Shown here one piece after another: positions 43,080 through 50,556 of a DNA stretch of 64,000 nt. Each line of letters begins with the position of its first letter. Position 1 is the first letter of the stretch. The position numbers were made by a program, and so were the translations under genes. Origin of the DNA: Candidatus Palauibacter soopunensis (GTDB lineage: Bacteria; Gemmatimonadota; Gemmatimonadetes; Palauibacterales; Palauibacteraceae); NCBI RefSeq assembly GCF_947581735.1, contig NZ_CANPVT010000008.1, forward strand, positions 186,001 to 250,000, given 5' to 3'. A model generated the notes under the pieces. That model saw nothing but the letters and a program-made list of their open reading frames with translations, was not told the origin of the DNA and made no database searches.

Positions 43080-43523
43080 ATGCCCATCGCCGCCGCGATG
43101 CTTGCGTTGGCCTGCGGAGGAGAAGGGAGAGCCGCGAACGCGGCGGCCAACCCGGCCAGTGCGGCCGCCGCACTGGAAGCGGCCGCTTCCGCCCCGGAAC
43201 CGGACCTGTCGGCCGTATACGCGGCCGACGCGGTCGATGTGGCCCTGCTCGAGTACGCGATCGGCATGCCGTCGCGGTTGCCGGCGGGCCCCACGGTGCT
43301 CCGCCTCAGCAACCAGGGTTTCGAGATGCATAACCTGAAGCTCGTGGACCCCGCGAGCGGGGAGGTGCTTTGGGAGACGGAGGCGGATGTGAACACCGGA
43401 GAGGTCCGTCTCGTCGAACTCGATCTCTCCCCCGGGAACTACACGGTCGTGTGCGACGTCGCCGGCCACGACAGCCGAGGGATGCTCATGACGCTCACCG
43501 TGGAGGCATCACCGGCCCCCTGA
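43080..43523 (+). CDS. cupredoxin-like lipoprotein
   Basis: Small predicted periplasmic or outer-membrane blue-copper lipoprotein, 147 residues. The short signal MPIAAAMLALAC gives a lipid-bearing Cys at 12, then an Ala-rich linker to about residue 50. The fold ends with the type-1 copper ligand pattern H84, C125, H130, M135 (YTVVCDVAGHDSRGMLM). ATG 43080 is the only start that gives an export signal. It follows secA by 50 bases. The partner redox protein is unknown; electron transfer or copper binding is inferred. Confidence 0.78.
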   Translation: MPIAAAMLALACGGEGRAANAAANPASAAAALEAAASAPEPDLSAVYAADAVDVALLEYAIGMPSRLPAGPTVLRLSNQGFEMHNLKLVDPASGEVLWETEADVNTGEVRLVELDLSPGNYTVVCDVAGHDSRGMLMTLTVEASPAP

Positions 43524-43580
43524 CCAACCCCACACCGTCCGGCAACCCTGAGGCCTGCCTGACCGGAAGGAGCGACCGGC

Positions 43581-44765
43581 TTGTACCTGAGATACGTGCC
43601 CCCGATGGGGATCTACGAGACCCTTTATGCCTTCCTGGGAGCGTTCGGCACCTACATGGGCGAGCCGGGCACGAACCCGTGGAGCCAGGGGTTCCCGCGG
43701 ACGGTCGCCCTGCCGGACGGCCCGGCGCTTCCGTCGACCGTGACGGTGACCTCCGAGCACCGCAAGTATCCCAAGGCGTGGGGGCTCCCGGCGCTGCGGG
43801 AGGCGATCGCCGCCTACTACCGGCGGTCGTACGGCGTCGAGATCACGGCGGAGAACGTGATGGTGTTTGCGGGCGGTCGTCCCGCGATCGTGGCGCTTCT
43901 TCTCTTCCTCGAACCCGATATCGAGGTCCGCCTCGCGTCCACCGAATACACCCCGTACTACGACGTCCTCGAGCGGCTGCGGCGCCCCTATCACCTCGTG
44001 CAAAGCGGTGTGGACAACGTGTTCCGGCCGCCGGTCTCGGCCTACACGGCTCCGCGCGAGGGGCGCACCCTGATGCTGCTGAGCAATCCGTGCAATCCGA
44101 CCGGCGTGACACGGACCGGGGACGAACTCGCGGCGCTCGTCGCGGCCAGCGCGCAGGACGGCCTGGGTCTCCTCGTCGACGAGGCTTACGAGCTTCTCCA
44201 CGACGAGCCGGTGAGCGCCCTCGCACACGTGGACGACATCGAGCGCGGCAACCTGTTCGTCGTCGGCGCCGCCACGAAAGGCCTGCAGGCGCCCGGCATC
44301 CGCATCGGATGGGCCGTGGCGGCGAAGCGGCACATCGACGTGCTCGCGAACTTCTCCTCGTTCGGGATGGGCGGCGTGTCCCACCCGTCACAGTGCTACG
44401 CGGTCGAACTCCTGGACCCCGAGCGCATGCGCCACGTCCGCGAAGCCGTCCCCGCCTTCTATGCCATGCAGCGCGAGCGCTACGGCCGGGCCTTCGAGGA
44501 TCTGGGCCTCGACCTCTTCTCAGGCGATGGCGGCTTCTACCACTGGTGCCGGCTCCCGAACGGCTGGACCGCTCAGGAACTGAACGAACGCCTCTTCACG
44601 CGCGGGGCCGCGATCCTCAAGGGCACCGACTGCGATATGGAGCGCCTCGGTGACGACTCGCCGCTGTCGAGTTTCTTCCGCTTCTCCTTCGGCCCGCTCG
44701 CTCCGGAATCGTTCGAGGCGGACATCGCCCTCCTTGGCGAGACGCTAAGCGAGATGCGATCCTGA
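43581..44765 (+). CDS. PLP-dependent aminotransferase, class I/II
   Basis: Fold-type I PLP enzyme of 394 residues from TTG 43581, with AAGGAG 8 bases upstream; ATG 43605 is a shorter alternative. The catalytic lysine is K233 in GAATKGLQAPGIRIGW. N172 in SNPCNPTG, D200 and Y203 in VDEAYELL, and R241 complete the cofactor site. Family resemblance is to aspartate/aromatic-type transaminases, but the N terminus is unusual and the substrate is not recognisable. The neighbours give no clear pathway. Confidence 0.85.
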   Translation: MYLRYVPPMGIYETLYAFLGAFGTYMGEPGTNPWSQGFPRTVALPDGPALPSTVTVTSEHRKYPKAWGLPALREAIAAYYRRSYGVEITAENVMVFAGGRPAIVALLLFLEPDIEVRLASTEYTPYYDVLERLRRPYHLVQSGVDNVFRPPVSAYTAPREGRTLMLLSNPCNPTGVTRTGDELAALVAASAQDGLGLLVDEAYELLHDEPVSALAHVDDIERGNLFVVGAATKGLQAPGIRIGWAVAAKRHIDVLANFSSFGMGGVSHPSQCYAVELLDPERMRHVREAVPAFYAMQRERYGRAFEDLGLDLFSGDGGFYHWCRLPNGWTAQELNERLFTRGAAILKGTDCDMERLGDDSPLSSFFRFSFGPLAPESFEADIALLGETLSEMRS

Positions 44766-44797
44766 CAGCACGCGGACAGGAAACAGGAGGACGTTCG

Positions 44798-45931
44798 ATG
44801 ACGATGACGCGACGTGAGTTCGCGGGGACCTCGCTCGCCGTCGCGGGGGCGGCGGCGCTCCCGGTTGCAGGAGCCGCGGCATGCGCGGGCGAACCCCCAC
44901 CCTCGACCGATGCCGGGGGGACCGCGGCCGAAGGCGCGGCCCGGCCCGGGCGGCTGCTCATCCTGGGCGGCACCGGCTTCATCGGCCCGCACATGGTGCG
45001 GCACGCCGTCGCGCGGGGACACGAGGTCACGCTCTTCAACCGCGGACGCTCGAACCCCGGGCTCTTTCCCGGCGTCGAGACCCTCATCGGAGACCGCGAC
45101 GGGGCGCTCGACGCGCTGCGGGGGAAGGAATGGGACTACGTCATCGACAACAGCGGCTACGTCCCGCGCCTGGTGCGCGACTCGGGCAACCTCCTGCGCG
45201 ATGCCGTCGGCCGGTACCTGTTCACCTCCACCGGCTCCGTGTACGACTTTGATCAGGACGAACTGCCGGAAGAGGCCCGGCTGCTCGAGGTCACGGACCC
45301 CGAGAGCGAAGACGTGGGGCGGTACTACGGGGAGCTGAAGGTGATGTGCGAGGAGGCGGTGCAGGAGATCTACGGCGAGCGCGGCACCGTCACCCGCCTG
45401 CACGTCGTCGCGGGCCCGGGAGATCCCACCGACCGCTTCACGTACTGGCCCGTCCGGATCCATCGCGGAGGCGAGGTGATCGCGCCGGGCGACATGGACA
45501 ATCCCGTGCAGTTCATCGACGTACGGGACCTGGCCGAGTTCTGCATGCACCTGCTGGAGGAGGACACCGGCGGGATCTTCAATGTCGCCGGGCCGACGCT
45601 CGACGAGACCCGCATGGACGAGTTCCTGTACGGGATCCGCGCGGTCACCACGTCGCGCGTGTCGTTCACGTGGGTGGACGAGGACTTCCTCCGGAACCGG
45701 GAGCCGCCCGCGCGCTTTCCCCTCTGGTACTCGCATCGCGGCCCTGCGCGGGGATTGGCGCAGGTCCGCTCGCACCGGGGCGTCGAGGCCGGGCTGCGCT
45801 TCCGCCCGCTCGCGGTCACCGCGCGCGAAACGCTCGACTGGTTCCTAAGCGAACCCGAGGAGCGCCGGACGCAACTCCAGTTGAACCTCGAGCGCGATGC
45901 CGACCTGCTCGCGGAATGGAAGAGCCTGTAG
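44798..45931 (+). CDS. Tat-exported NAD-dependent epimerase/dehydratase-like protein
   Basis: Rossmann-fold SDR-like protein of 377 residues with an unusual export signal. The N terminus MTMTRREFAGTSLAVAGAAA is a twin-arginine signal ending in GAAAC, with C29 as a possible lipid attachment. The mature part has GGTGFIG at 57-63, FTSTGSVYD with S144/S147 and Y177-x3-K181 (YYGELK), so the catalytic set is complete. The Tat route would export it folded with bound NAD(P), as known for glucose-fructose oxidoreductase. The substrate is unknown. A strong AGGAGG site precedes the ATG. Confidence 0.82.
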   Translation: MTMTRREFAGTSLAVAGAAALPVAGAAACAGEPPPSTDAGGTAAEGAARPGRLLILGGTGFIGPHMVRHAVARGHEVTLFNRGRSNPGLFPGVETLIGDRDGALDALRGKEWDYVIDNSGYVPRLVRDSGNLLRDAVGRYLFTSTGSVYDFDQDELPEEARLLEVTDPESEDVGRYYGELKVMCEEAVQEIYGERGTVTRLHVVAGPGDPTDRFTYWPVRIHRGGEVIAPGDMDNPVQFIDVRDLAEFCMHLLEEDTGGIFNVAGPTLDETRMDEFLYGIRAVTTSRVSFTWVDEDFLRNREPPARFPLWYSHRGPARGLAQVRSHRGVEAGLRFRPLAVTARETLDWFLSEPEERRTQLQLNLERDADLLAEWKSL

Positions 45932-45965
45932 GGCCGTTCGAGGTCTCGGTCCGCCGATCACACGC

Positions 45966-45994
45966 TTGTTCCATATGATAGCAATTGCTATCAT
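45966..45994 (+). promoter_or_regulatory. promoter with 20-base palindromic operator (toxin-antitoxin)
   Basis: TTGTTC (45966-45971), a 17-base spacer and TGC-TATCAT (-10 at 45989-45994, 5 of 6, extended). A perfect palindrome ATGATAGCAATTGCTATCAT covers 45975-45994, that is, most of the spacer and the whole -10 box. A dimeric RHH antitoxin bound there would block RNA polymerase. The site lies 39 bases before the antitoxin start and is the most AT-rich patch in the area. Confidence 0.8.
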
Positions 45995-46032
45995 CGCGCG
46001 TCGGTTCCTGTCTCGATCGAACGAGAGGCAAG

Positions 46033-46257
46033 ATGGAAAAGGTGCAGATCAACGTCCGGGTCGATGCCGCGGTGAAGAACGCGGTGGAGGGATACTGCAG
46101 ACCGCGGGGCGTCGCCATGAATCACTTCGTGCAGGAAGCGCTGCTCGATCGCCTGGAAGAGCTCGAGGACATCGAGGATCTGAAGAAGATCAGGCACGAA
46201 CCTACGCGTCCGTTGGCGGATGTCCTCCGAGAACTCGGTATCGATGGCTCGTTATGA
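46033..46257 (+). CDS. ribbon-helix-helix antitoxin
   Basis: Antitoxin and probable DNA-binding autorepressor, 74 residues from ATG 46033 with GAGAGG upstream. The N-terminal strand VQINVRVD, the helix AAVKNAVEGYCRPRG and the second helix MNHFVQEALLDRLEEL form a ribbon-helix-helix. The C-terminal third (IRHEPTRPLADVLRELGIDGSL) is the likely toxin-binding tail. The gene overlaps the toxin by 14 bases, typical of type II modules, and sits behind a palindromic operator. Confidence 0.86.
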   Translation: MEKVQINVRVDAAVKNAVEGYCRPRGVAMNHFVQEALLDRLEELEDIEDLKKIRHEPTRPLADVLRELGIDGSL

Positions 46258-46504
46258 GATCGAGATCTCGCGAACGGCGGAAAAACAGCTTCGCAGGCTT
46301 CCCCGCTCGGACCGGCAGCGGGTGGCGCGCAAGATGTCGAGCCTGGCGCACGACCCGTACCCGCAGGGAACCAGGAAGCTCGCGGGCTACGAGGATGTCT
46401 TTCGCGTGCGCGTGGGACCCTGGCGGATTCTCTACAGCGTCGGCACGAAGACCCTGATCATCATCATCTTGAAAGTCGGACACCGCGGCGACATCTACCG
46501 TTAG
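46244..46504 (+). CDS. RelE/ParE-family toxin
   Basis: Predicted toxin of 86 residues, either a ribosome-dependent mRNA nuclease (RelE) or a gyrase inhibitor (ParE). The ATG at 46244 (MARYEIEISRTAEKQLRRLP) lies inside the antitoxin end. ARKMSSLAHDPYPQGTRKLAG and FRVRVGPWRILYSV followed by VGHRGDIYR match the family. The conserved C-terminal HR-x2-Y signature favours RelE, which is inference. No sign of truncation. Confidence 0.86.
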   Translation: MARYEIEISRTAEKQLRRLPRSDRQRVARKMSSLAHDPYPQGTRKLAGYEDVFRVRVGPWRILYSVGTKTLIIIILKVGHRGDIYR

Positions 46505-46550
46505 CGAAGGCTGTCGCCAGCGGGAGCTACTTCAGACACGAGGACGTTCG

Positions 46551-47867
46551 ATGGCGATAACGGGAGCGGGACAGCCCGCGAGCGTGGACCAGTCGGACCG
46601 GATCGTTCCGATCAACCTGCGGCAGAGCGGGCGGACGCCGGTCGAGTTGCTCATCTCCACCCGGGTCCGGAAGTCGCCGTACTGGCACCTGTCGCATGCG
46701 GCGGGCTGCTGGCGGGCCACCACCTACAACCGCGTCTACCATCCCCGCGGCTACGTGAGGCCCGAGGACGGGGGCGCGGCCGTGGAGCACGAGGCGCTCA
46801 CCCACCGCGTTACGCTCTGGAACGTCGCCGTGGAACGGCAGATCCGCGTCCGGGGCCCGGACGCGGAGGCGTTCACCGACTACGCGATCACGCGCGACGC
46901 GACCCGGATCGAGCCGATGCGCGCGCGGTACGTCATCCTCTGCAACGAGCGCGGCGGCATCCTCAACGACCCGGTGCTGCTCCGGCTCTCCGAGGACGAG
47001 TTCTGGTTCTCGCTCGCCGACTCCGATCTCCTCTACTGGCTCCAGGGAGTGAACGTGGGCCTCGGGATGCGGGTGGAGATCGACGAGATCGACGTCTGTC
47101 CGCTTCAGATCCAGGGGCCGAGGTCGCTCGATCTCATGGCCGATCTCGTGGGCGAGGCGGTCCGGGACATCCCCTACTACGGGCTCATGGAGGCGGAGGT
47201 CGCCGGCTGTTCCGTCGTCATCTCGCAGACCGGATTCTCGGGCGAGAAGGGCTACGAGATCTATCTCCGCGAAGCGACACTGAACGCGGAGACTCTTTGG
47301 CGGGCGGTACTGGAGGCGGGGGAAGCGCACGAGTTGATGGTCACGGCCCCGGGGCACCAGCGCCGCATCCAGGCCGGGATCCTGTCGTGGGGACAGGACA
47401 TCGACCACGAGACAAGCCCGTTCCAGTGCCACCTCGCCTACCAGGTGCCGCGCGAGAAGCCGGGGGACTACATCGGGCGCGTCGCGCTGGAGCGCCAGCG
47501 TGCCGAGATCGAGGTCGGACGCTCTCCGTTCGCCCTCGTGATGGTGGGGATGAAGCTCGGCGGCCGGCCGATCGACGACTACGCGCCCGACTTCTGGCAC
47601 GTGTCACGCGCGGAAGGCGGCGACCCGGTGGGATACCTCACGTCTCCATGGCATGCCCCTGAGCTGGGCAGCAACATCGCCCTCGGTTACGTCCCGCCCG
47701 CCGACTCCGCCATCGGCACGGAACTCGCGGTGTGGCTCCCGGATGAGTACGCGAGCGAGCCGGGCAAGCCCGATGTCGCCCGCGTGTGCGAGGTCCCGTT
47801 CAGGCCCTCCGCGAATCCGAGCACGCGCGAGGTGGCTCTCGCACAGGGCCGCGACGCCGCCATCTAG
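46551..47867 (+). CDS. GcvT/DmdA-like tetrahydrofolate-dependent C1 transferase
   Basis: Member of the aminomethyltransferase superfamily, 438 residues. The N-terminal part has RKSPYWHLSHAAGCWRATTYNRVYHPRGY, then ILCNERGGILNDPVLLRLSEDEFWFSLADSDLLYWLQGV and VCPLQIQGPRS. These resemble the dimethylsulfoniopropionate demethylase DmdA branch more than ordinary GcvT. TGFSGEKGYEIYL and a C-terminal barrel follow. It would move a methyl or methylene group to tetrahydrofolate. The substrate (DMSP, glycine, or another methylated compound) is not settled. It converges on a dimethylglycine-dehydrogenase-like gene 14 bases away. Confidence 0.82.
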   Translation: MAITGAGQPASVDQSDRIVPINLRQSGRTPVELLISTRVRKSPYWHLSHAAGCWRATTYNRVYHPRGYVRPEDGGAAVEHEALTHRVTLWNVAVERQIRVRGPDAEAFTDYAITRDATRIEPMRARYVILCNERGGILNDPVLLRLSEDEFWFSLADSDLLYWLQGVNVGLGMRVEIDEIDVCPLQIQGPRSLDLMADLVGEAVRDIPYYGLMEAEVAGCSVVISQTGFSGEKGYEIYLREATLNAETLWRAVLEAGEAHELMVTAPGHQRRIQAGILSWGQDIDHETSPFQCHLAYQVPREKPGDYIGRVALERQRAEIEVGRSPFALVMVGMKLGGRPIDDYAPDFWHVSRAEGGDPVGYLTSPWHAPELGSNIALGYVPPADSAIGTELAVWLPDEYASEPGKPDVARVCEVPFRPSANPSTREVALAQGRDAAI

Positions 47868-47881
47868 CCGGGGACTGCCAG

Positions 47882-50410
47882 TCACGATCTCATGCGGGCG
47901 CCGGTCGGGTCGAAGAGCGCGGTGCCGCCGGCCACGGTGACCGGGAAGACTTCGTTCATGTAGAGAACCTGGAGCCGCGTTCCGGGGGCGGCGAGTTTCG
48001 GCGGGAGGTACGCCATTAGGAGGTACTTCCCTACGGAGGGGCCCATCCCGGCCGACGTCACGCGGGACTCCCGCCCGTGAGCGTCGACGATGCGCTCCCC
48101 ATCGAGCCCCAGAAGCGGCTCGTTGCCTCCAGTGGGGAAGCGGGCGAGGTCCGGGGCGTCGGCGTGGTCGTCCATGGTGAGCGTGCGGAGCATCGCCGCG
48201 GGACCCGCCTCCCGGGCCTTCAGGTAGGCGGCCCGGCCGATGAACTCTGCCGGCTTCACGCGCGGTCGTGCCAGGCCGGCCTCCACCGGGGAGTACTCCG
48301 AGGTGAGTTCGGCCCCCATGAGGGCATAGCCTTTCTCCATGCGGCCCGTCGTGCCGTAGACTCCGGCGCCCACCGGGCGCAGGCCGAACGCCCGGCCCGC
48401 CTCCCGCACGGCGTCCCACACCCGCGTCGCGAGAGCGGCCTCCACGTAGATCTCCCACCCGCTCTCGCCGACATACGAGATCCGGCACATGGTGGCCGGA
48501 ATCCCGTCCAGCGCGACATCCCGCACGGAGGCGTACGGGAACGCGGTCTGCGACAGGGTCGTCCCGGAGATCTTCTCCAGGAGCGCCTCGGCTCCGGGGC
48601 CCCATACGCCCAGCGCGCAGATCGCCGCCGACCGATCTTCAAAGCGGACGGAGCCGTCCTCCTGCAGGTGCTTGCGGAACCAGGCCGCGTCCCGCGCCCC
48701 GTCGAAGGCGCCGGTCACGACGCGGAAACGGTCGGTGCCCAGCCGCTGGATCGTGAGGTCTGCCCTGAAGCCGCCGTCCGGCGTCAGCAGCGGGGTGTAG
48801 ATGGACGTCCCGGGCGGGCGGTCGCACGCGTTGGCGGCCATTCCCTCCAGGTATGCGAGGGCGCCGGGGCCCGTCACATCGAAGATCTGAAACGCGCCCA
48901 GGTCGACGACGCCGACCTTCTCACGCAGGTGCAGGTGCTCCGCCTCGATGATGGGAGACCACCAGCGGCGATCCCATTCGTGCGGCCGCTCGGCGACGCC
49001 GTACCGTTCGACGAGTGCCGCGTTCGACTCGTACCACTGGGGGCGCTCCCAGCCGCGCGCCTCGTAGTACACGGCCTCCAGGGCCTCGGTGCGGGCGTGG
49101 AGCGCCGAGCGGTGCACGTCGCGGCAGGACTCCCACTGCTCGCGCGGGTGTACGATCCCGTACGTCTTGTTGAAGTGCTCCCGGGCGCGGGCCCGGACAT
49201 GCCGGCGCGTGCGCTCGTGCGGCTGGAAGCGGGTGACGTCGGAATCGTGCGGGTCGCAGAGGCGGGGATGGCCGTGCGTGATCCACTCGGCGAGAATCCG
49301 CGCCGCCCCCGGACCCTCCTTGATCCAGACCGCCGCCGCGGACCACAGGTTGGCCACCTCGGCGGTCTCTCCCAGCACCGGGTGCGCGTCGGGCGTGAGG
49401 GAGAGAAGGCCGTTGATCGCGTATCCGATCTCGGCGTCCCGCAGCAGCTCTCCCATGATCTCCCGCGCCTGCGCGAGTTGGGGCGCGAAGTCGTCCCGCG
49501 TGAATGGCCTTTCCGTGGGAGAGCGTTCCGCCCCTTCGCCCGGGGGGATGTCCTCCGGGCGCACGAGGATGGGGCGGTGCGCGTACGAACCGACCTCCAT
49601 CGCTTGGTATTTCTGACGCTCGTACATGAAGGCGTCCATGTCGCGCACGATGGGATAACCGATCTCGTTGCCGGTCGCGCGGAGGGGGTCGACCGGGCCG
49701 AGGTCCGCCATCTGATGGACCGCCGGCGTGAGCGGAATCGAGGCGCCGGCCAGCTCCGCGATGAGAGGGCTCCACACCCCGCACGCGATGACCGCGTGCT
49801 CGACCTCGATGCGGCCCCGCGCGGTGAGGACGGCCCGCAGGCGAGGGCGCCCGGAGGGCCAGGGTTCGACCTCCAGTCCCGTGACCTGGGTGTTGTCCAG
49901 GATCGTGAGCGCTCCCCGGGACAGGGCGCGCTCCCGCATCAGCGTTCCGGCCCGCACAGAGTCGACCACGGACACGGACGACATCCAGAAGCCGCCCAGG
50001 ATGACGTCCGGATTCACGAACGGGATCCGTTCCGCCACCTCGCCCGGCGTAAGCAGCTCGGCGTCGATGCCCCACGCGCGCGCCGACGTCATGCGCCGCC
50101 GCAGTTCCTCCATCCGCGCCTCCGTGCGGGCGACCTCGACGCCGCCGCACGTCGTCTGCACCCCGAGCGCCTCGTACTGGCGCTGGCTCTCCAGCGTCAG
50201 CATCGCGACCTCGCGGTTGTGGTCGGTGGGGAAGATGAAGTTCGACGCGTGGCCGGTGGAGCCGCCGGGATCGGGCAGGGGGCCCTTGTCGAGGAGGACG
50301 AGGTCGTCCCAACCCAGCCTGGCGAGGTGCTCGACGAGGCAGCTGCCGACGATGCCGGCCCCGATAACGGCGATGCTGGCCGCCGCCGGCTGCGACGCGC
50401 GTTCGCTCAC
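47882..50410 (-). CDS. dimethylglycine/sarcosine dehydrogenase-like flavoprotein
   Basis: Two-part enzyme of 842 residues from GTG at 50410. The first half is a DAO-type FAD oxidoreductase with GAGIVG at 17-22 and H54 in GSTGHASNF, the position that binds FAD covalently in dimethylglycine and sarcosine dehydrogenases. From about residue 440 to the end are GcvT-type folate-binding domains (FDVTGPGALAYLEGMAANACDRPPG, ISYVGESGWEIYVEAAL, GRMEKGYALMGAELT). It would oxidise an N-methyl amino acid and pass formaldehyde to tetrahydrofolate. The open frame continues upstream into the next gene, but no family sequence is there. Neighbouring DmdA-like gene fits methylamine use. Confidence 0.88.
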   Translation of the reverse strand: MSERASQPAAASIAVIGAGIVGSCLVEHLARLGWDDLVLLDKGPLPDPGGSTGHASNFIFPTDHNREVAMLTLESQRQYEALGVQTTCGGVEVARTEARMEELRRRMTSARAWGIDAELLTPGEVAERIPFVNPDVILGGFWMSSVSVVDSVRAGTLMRERALSRGALTILDNTQVTGLEVEPWPSGRPRLRAVLTARGRIEVEHAVIACGVWSPLIAELAGASIPLTPAVHQMADLGPVDPLRATGNEIGYPIVRDMDAFMYERQKYQAMEVGSYAHRPILVRPEDIPPGEGAERSPTERPFTRDDFAPQLAQAREIMGELLRDAEIGYAINGLLSLTPDAHPVLGETAEVANLWSAAAVWIKEGPGAARILAEWITHGHPRLCDPHDSDVTRFQPHERTRRHVRARAREHFNKTYGIVHPREQWESCRDVHRSALHARTEALEAVYYEARGWERPQWYESNAALVERYGVAERPHEWDRRWWSPIIEAEHLHLREKVGVVDLGAFQIFDVTGPGALAYLEGMAANACDRPPGTSIYTPLLTPDGGFRADLTIQRLGTDRFRVVTGAFDGARDAAWFRKHLQEDGSVRFEDRSAAICALGVWGPGAEALLEKISGTTLSQTAFPYASVRDVALDGIPATMCRISYVGESGWEIYVEAALATRVWDAVREAGRAFGLRPVGAGVYGTTGRMEKGYALMGAELTSEYSPVEAGLARPRVKPAEFIGRAAYLKAREAGPAAMLRTLTMDDHADAPDLARFPTGGNEPLLGLDGERIVDAHGRESRVTSAGMGPSVGKYLLMAYLPPKLAAPGTRLQVLYMNEVFPVTVAGGTALFDPTGARMRS

Positions 50411-50484
50411 GGAGCGGAGGGCGTCCGTCCGCGAAGCCTCATGCGCGGCGCGGCGGCGGACCGATGCCCCGGGCCCGCCGCCCC

Positions 50485-50551
50485 GGCAGTCCGTGGCCGC
50501 AGCCCCGCTGCGTCCGAGCGGAGCTGACGCGGGGTCTTGCCACGGACTGCC
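50485..50551. repeat. 13-bp inverted repeat between two minus-strand genes
   Basis: GGCAGTCCGTGGC (50485-50497) and GCCACGGACTGCC (50539-50551) are perfect inverted copies around a 41-base loop, which itself holds CCCCGC/GCGGGG. It lies 5 bases past the end of the Asp-box gene and could act as a terminator or end-protecting structure on that transcript. The right arm with its flank resembles 31334-31356. Confidence 0.6.
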
Positions 50552-50556
50552 AAGCG

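Noticed and set aside
44787-46553. Identical 14-base leader GAGGACGTTCGATG before the genes at 44798 and 46551
   Set aside because: Part is the Shine-Dalgarno and start codon, and a 14-base match within 64 kb of GC-rich DNA is expected by chance; no wider similarity surrounds it.
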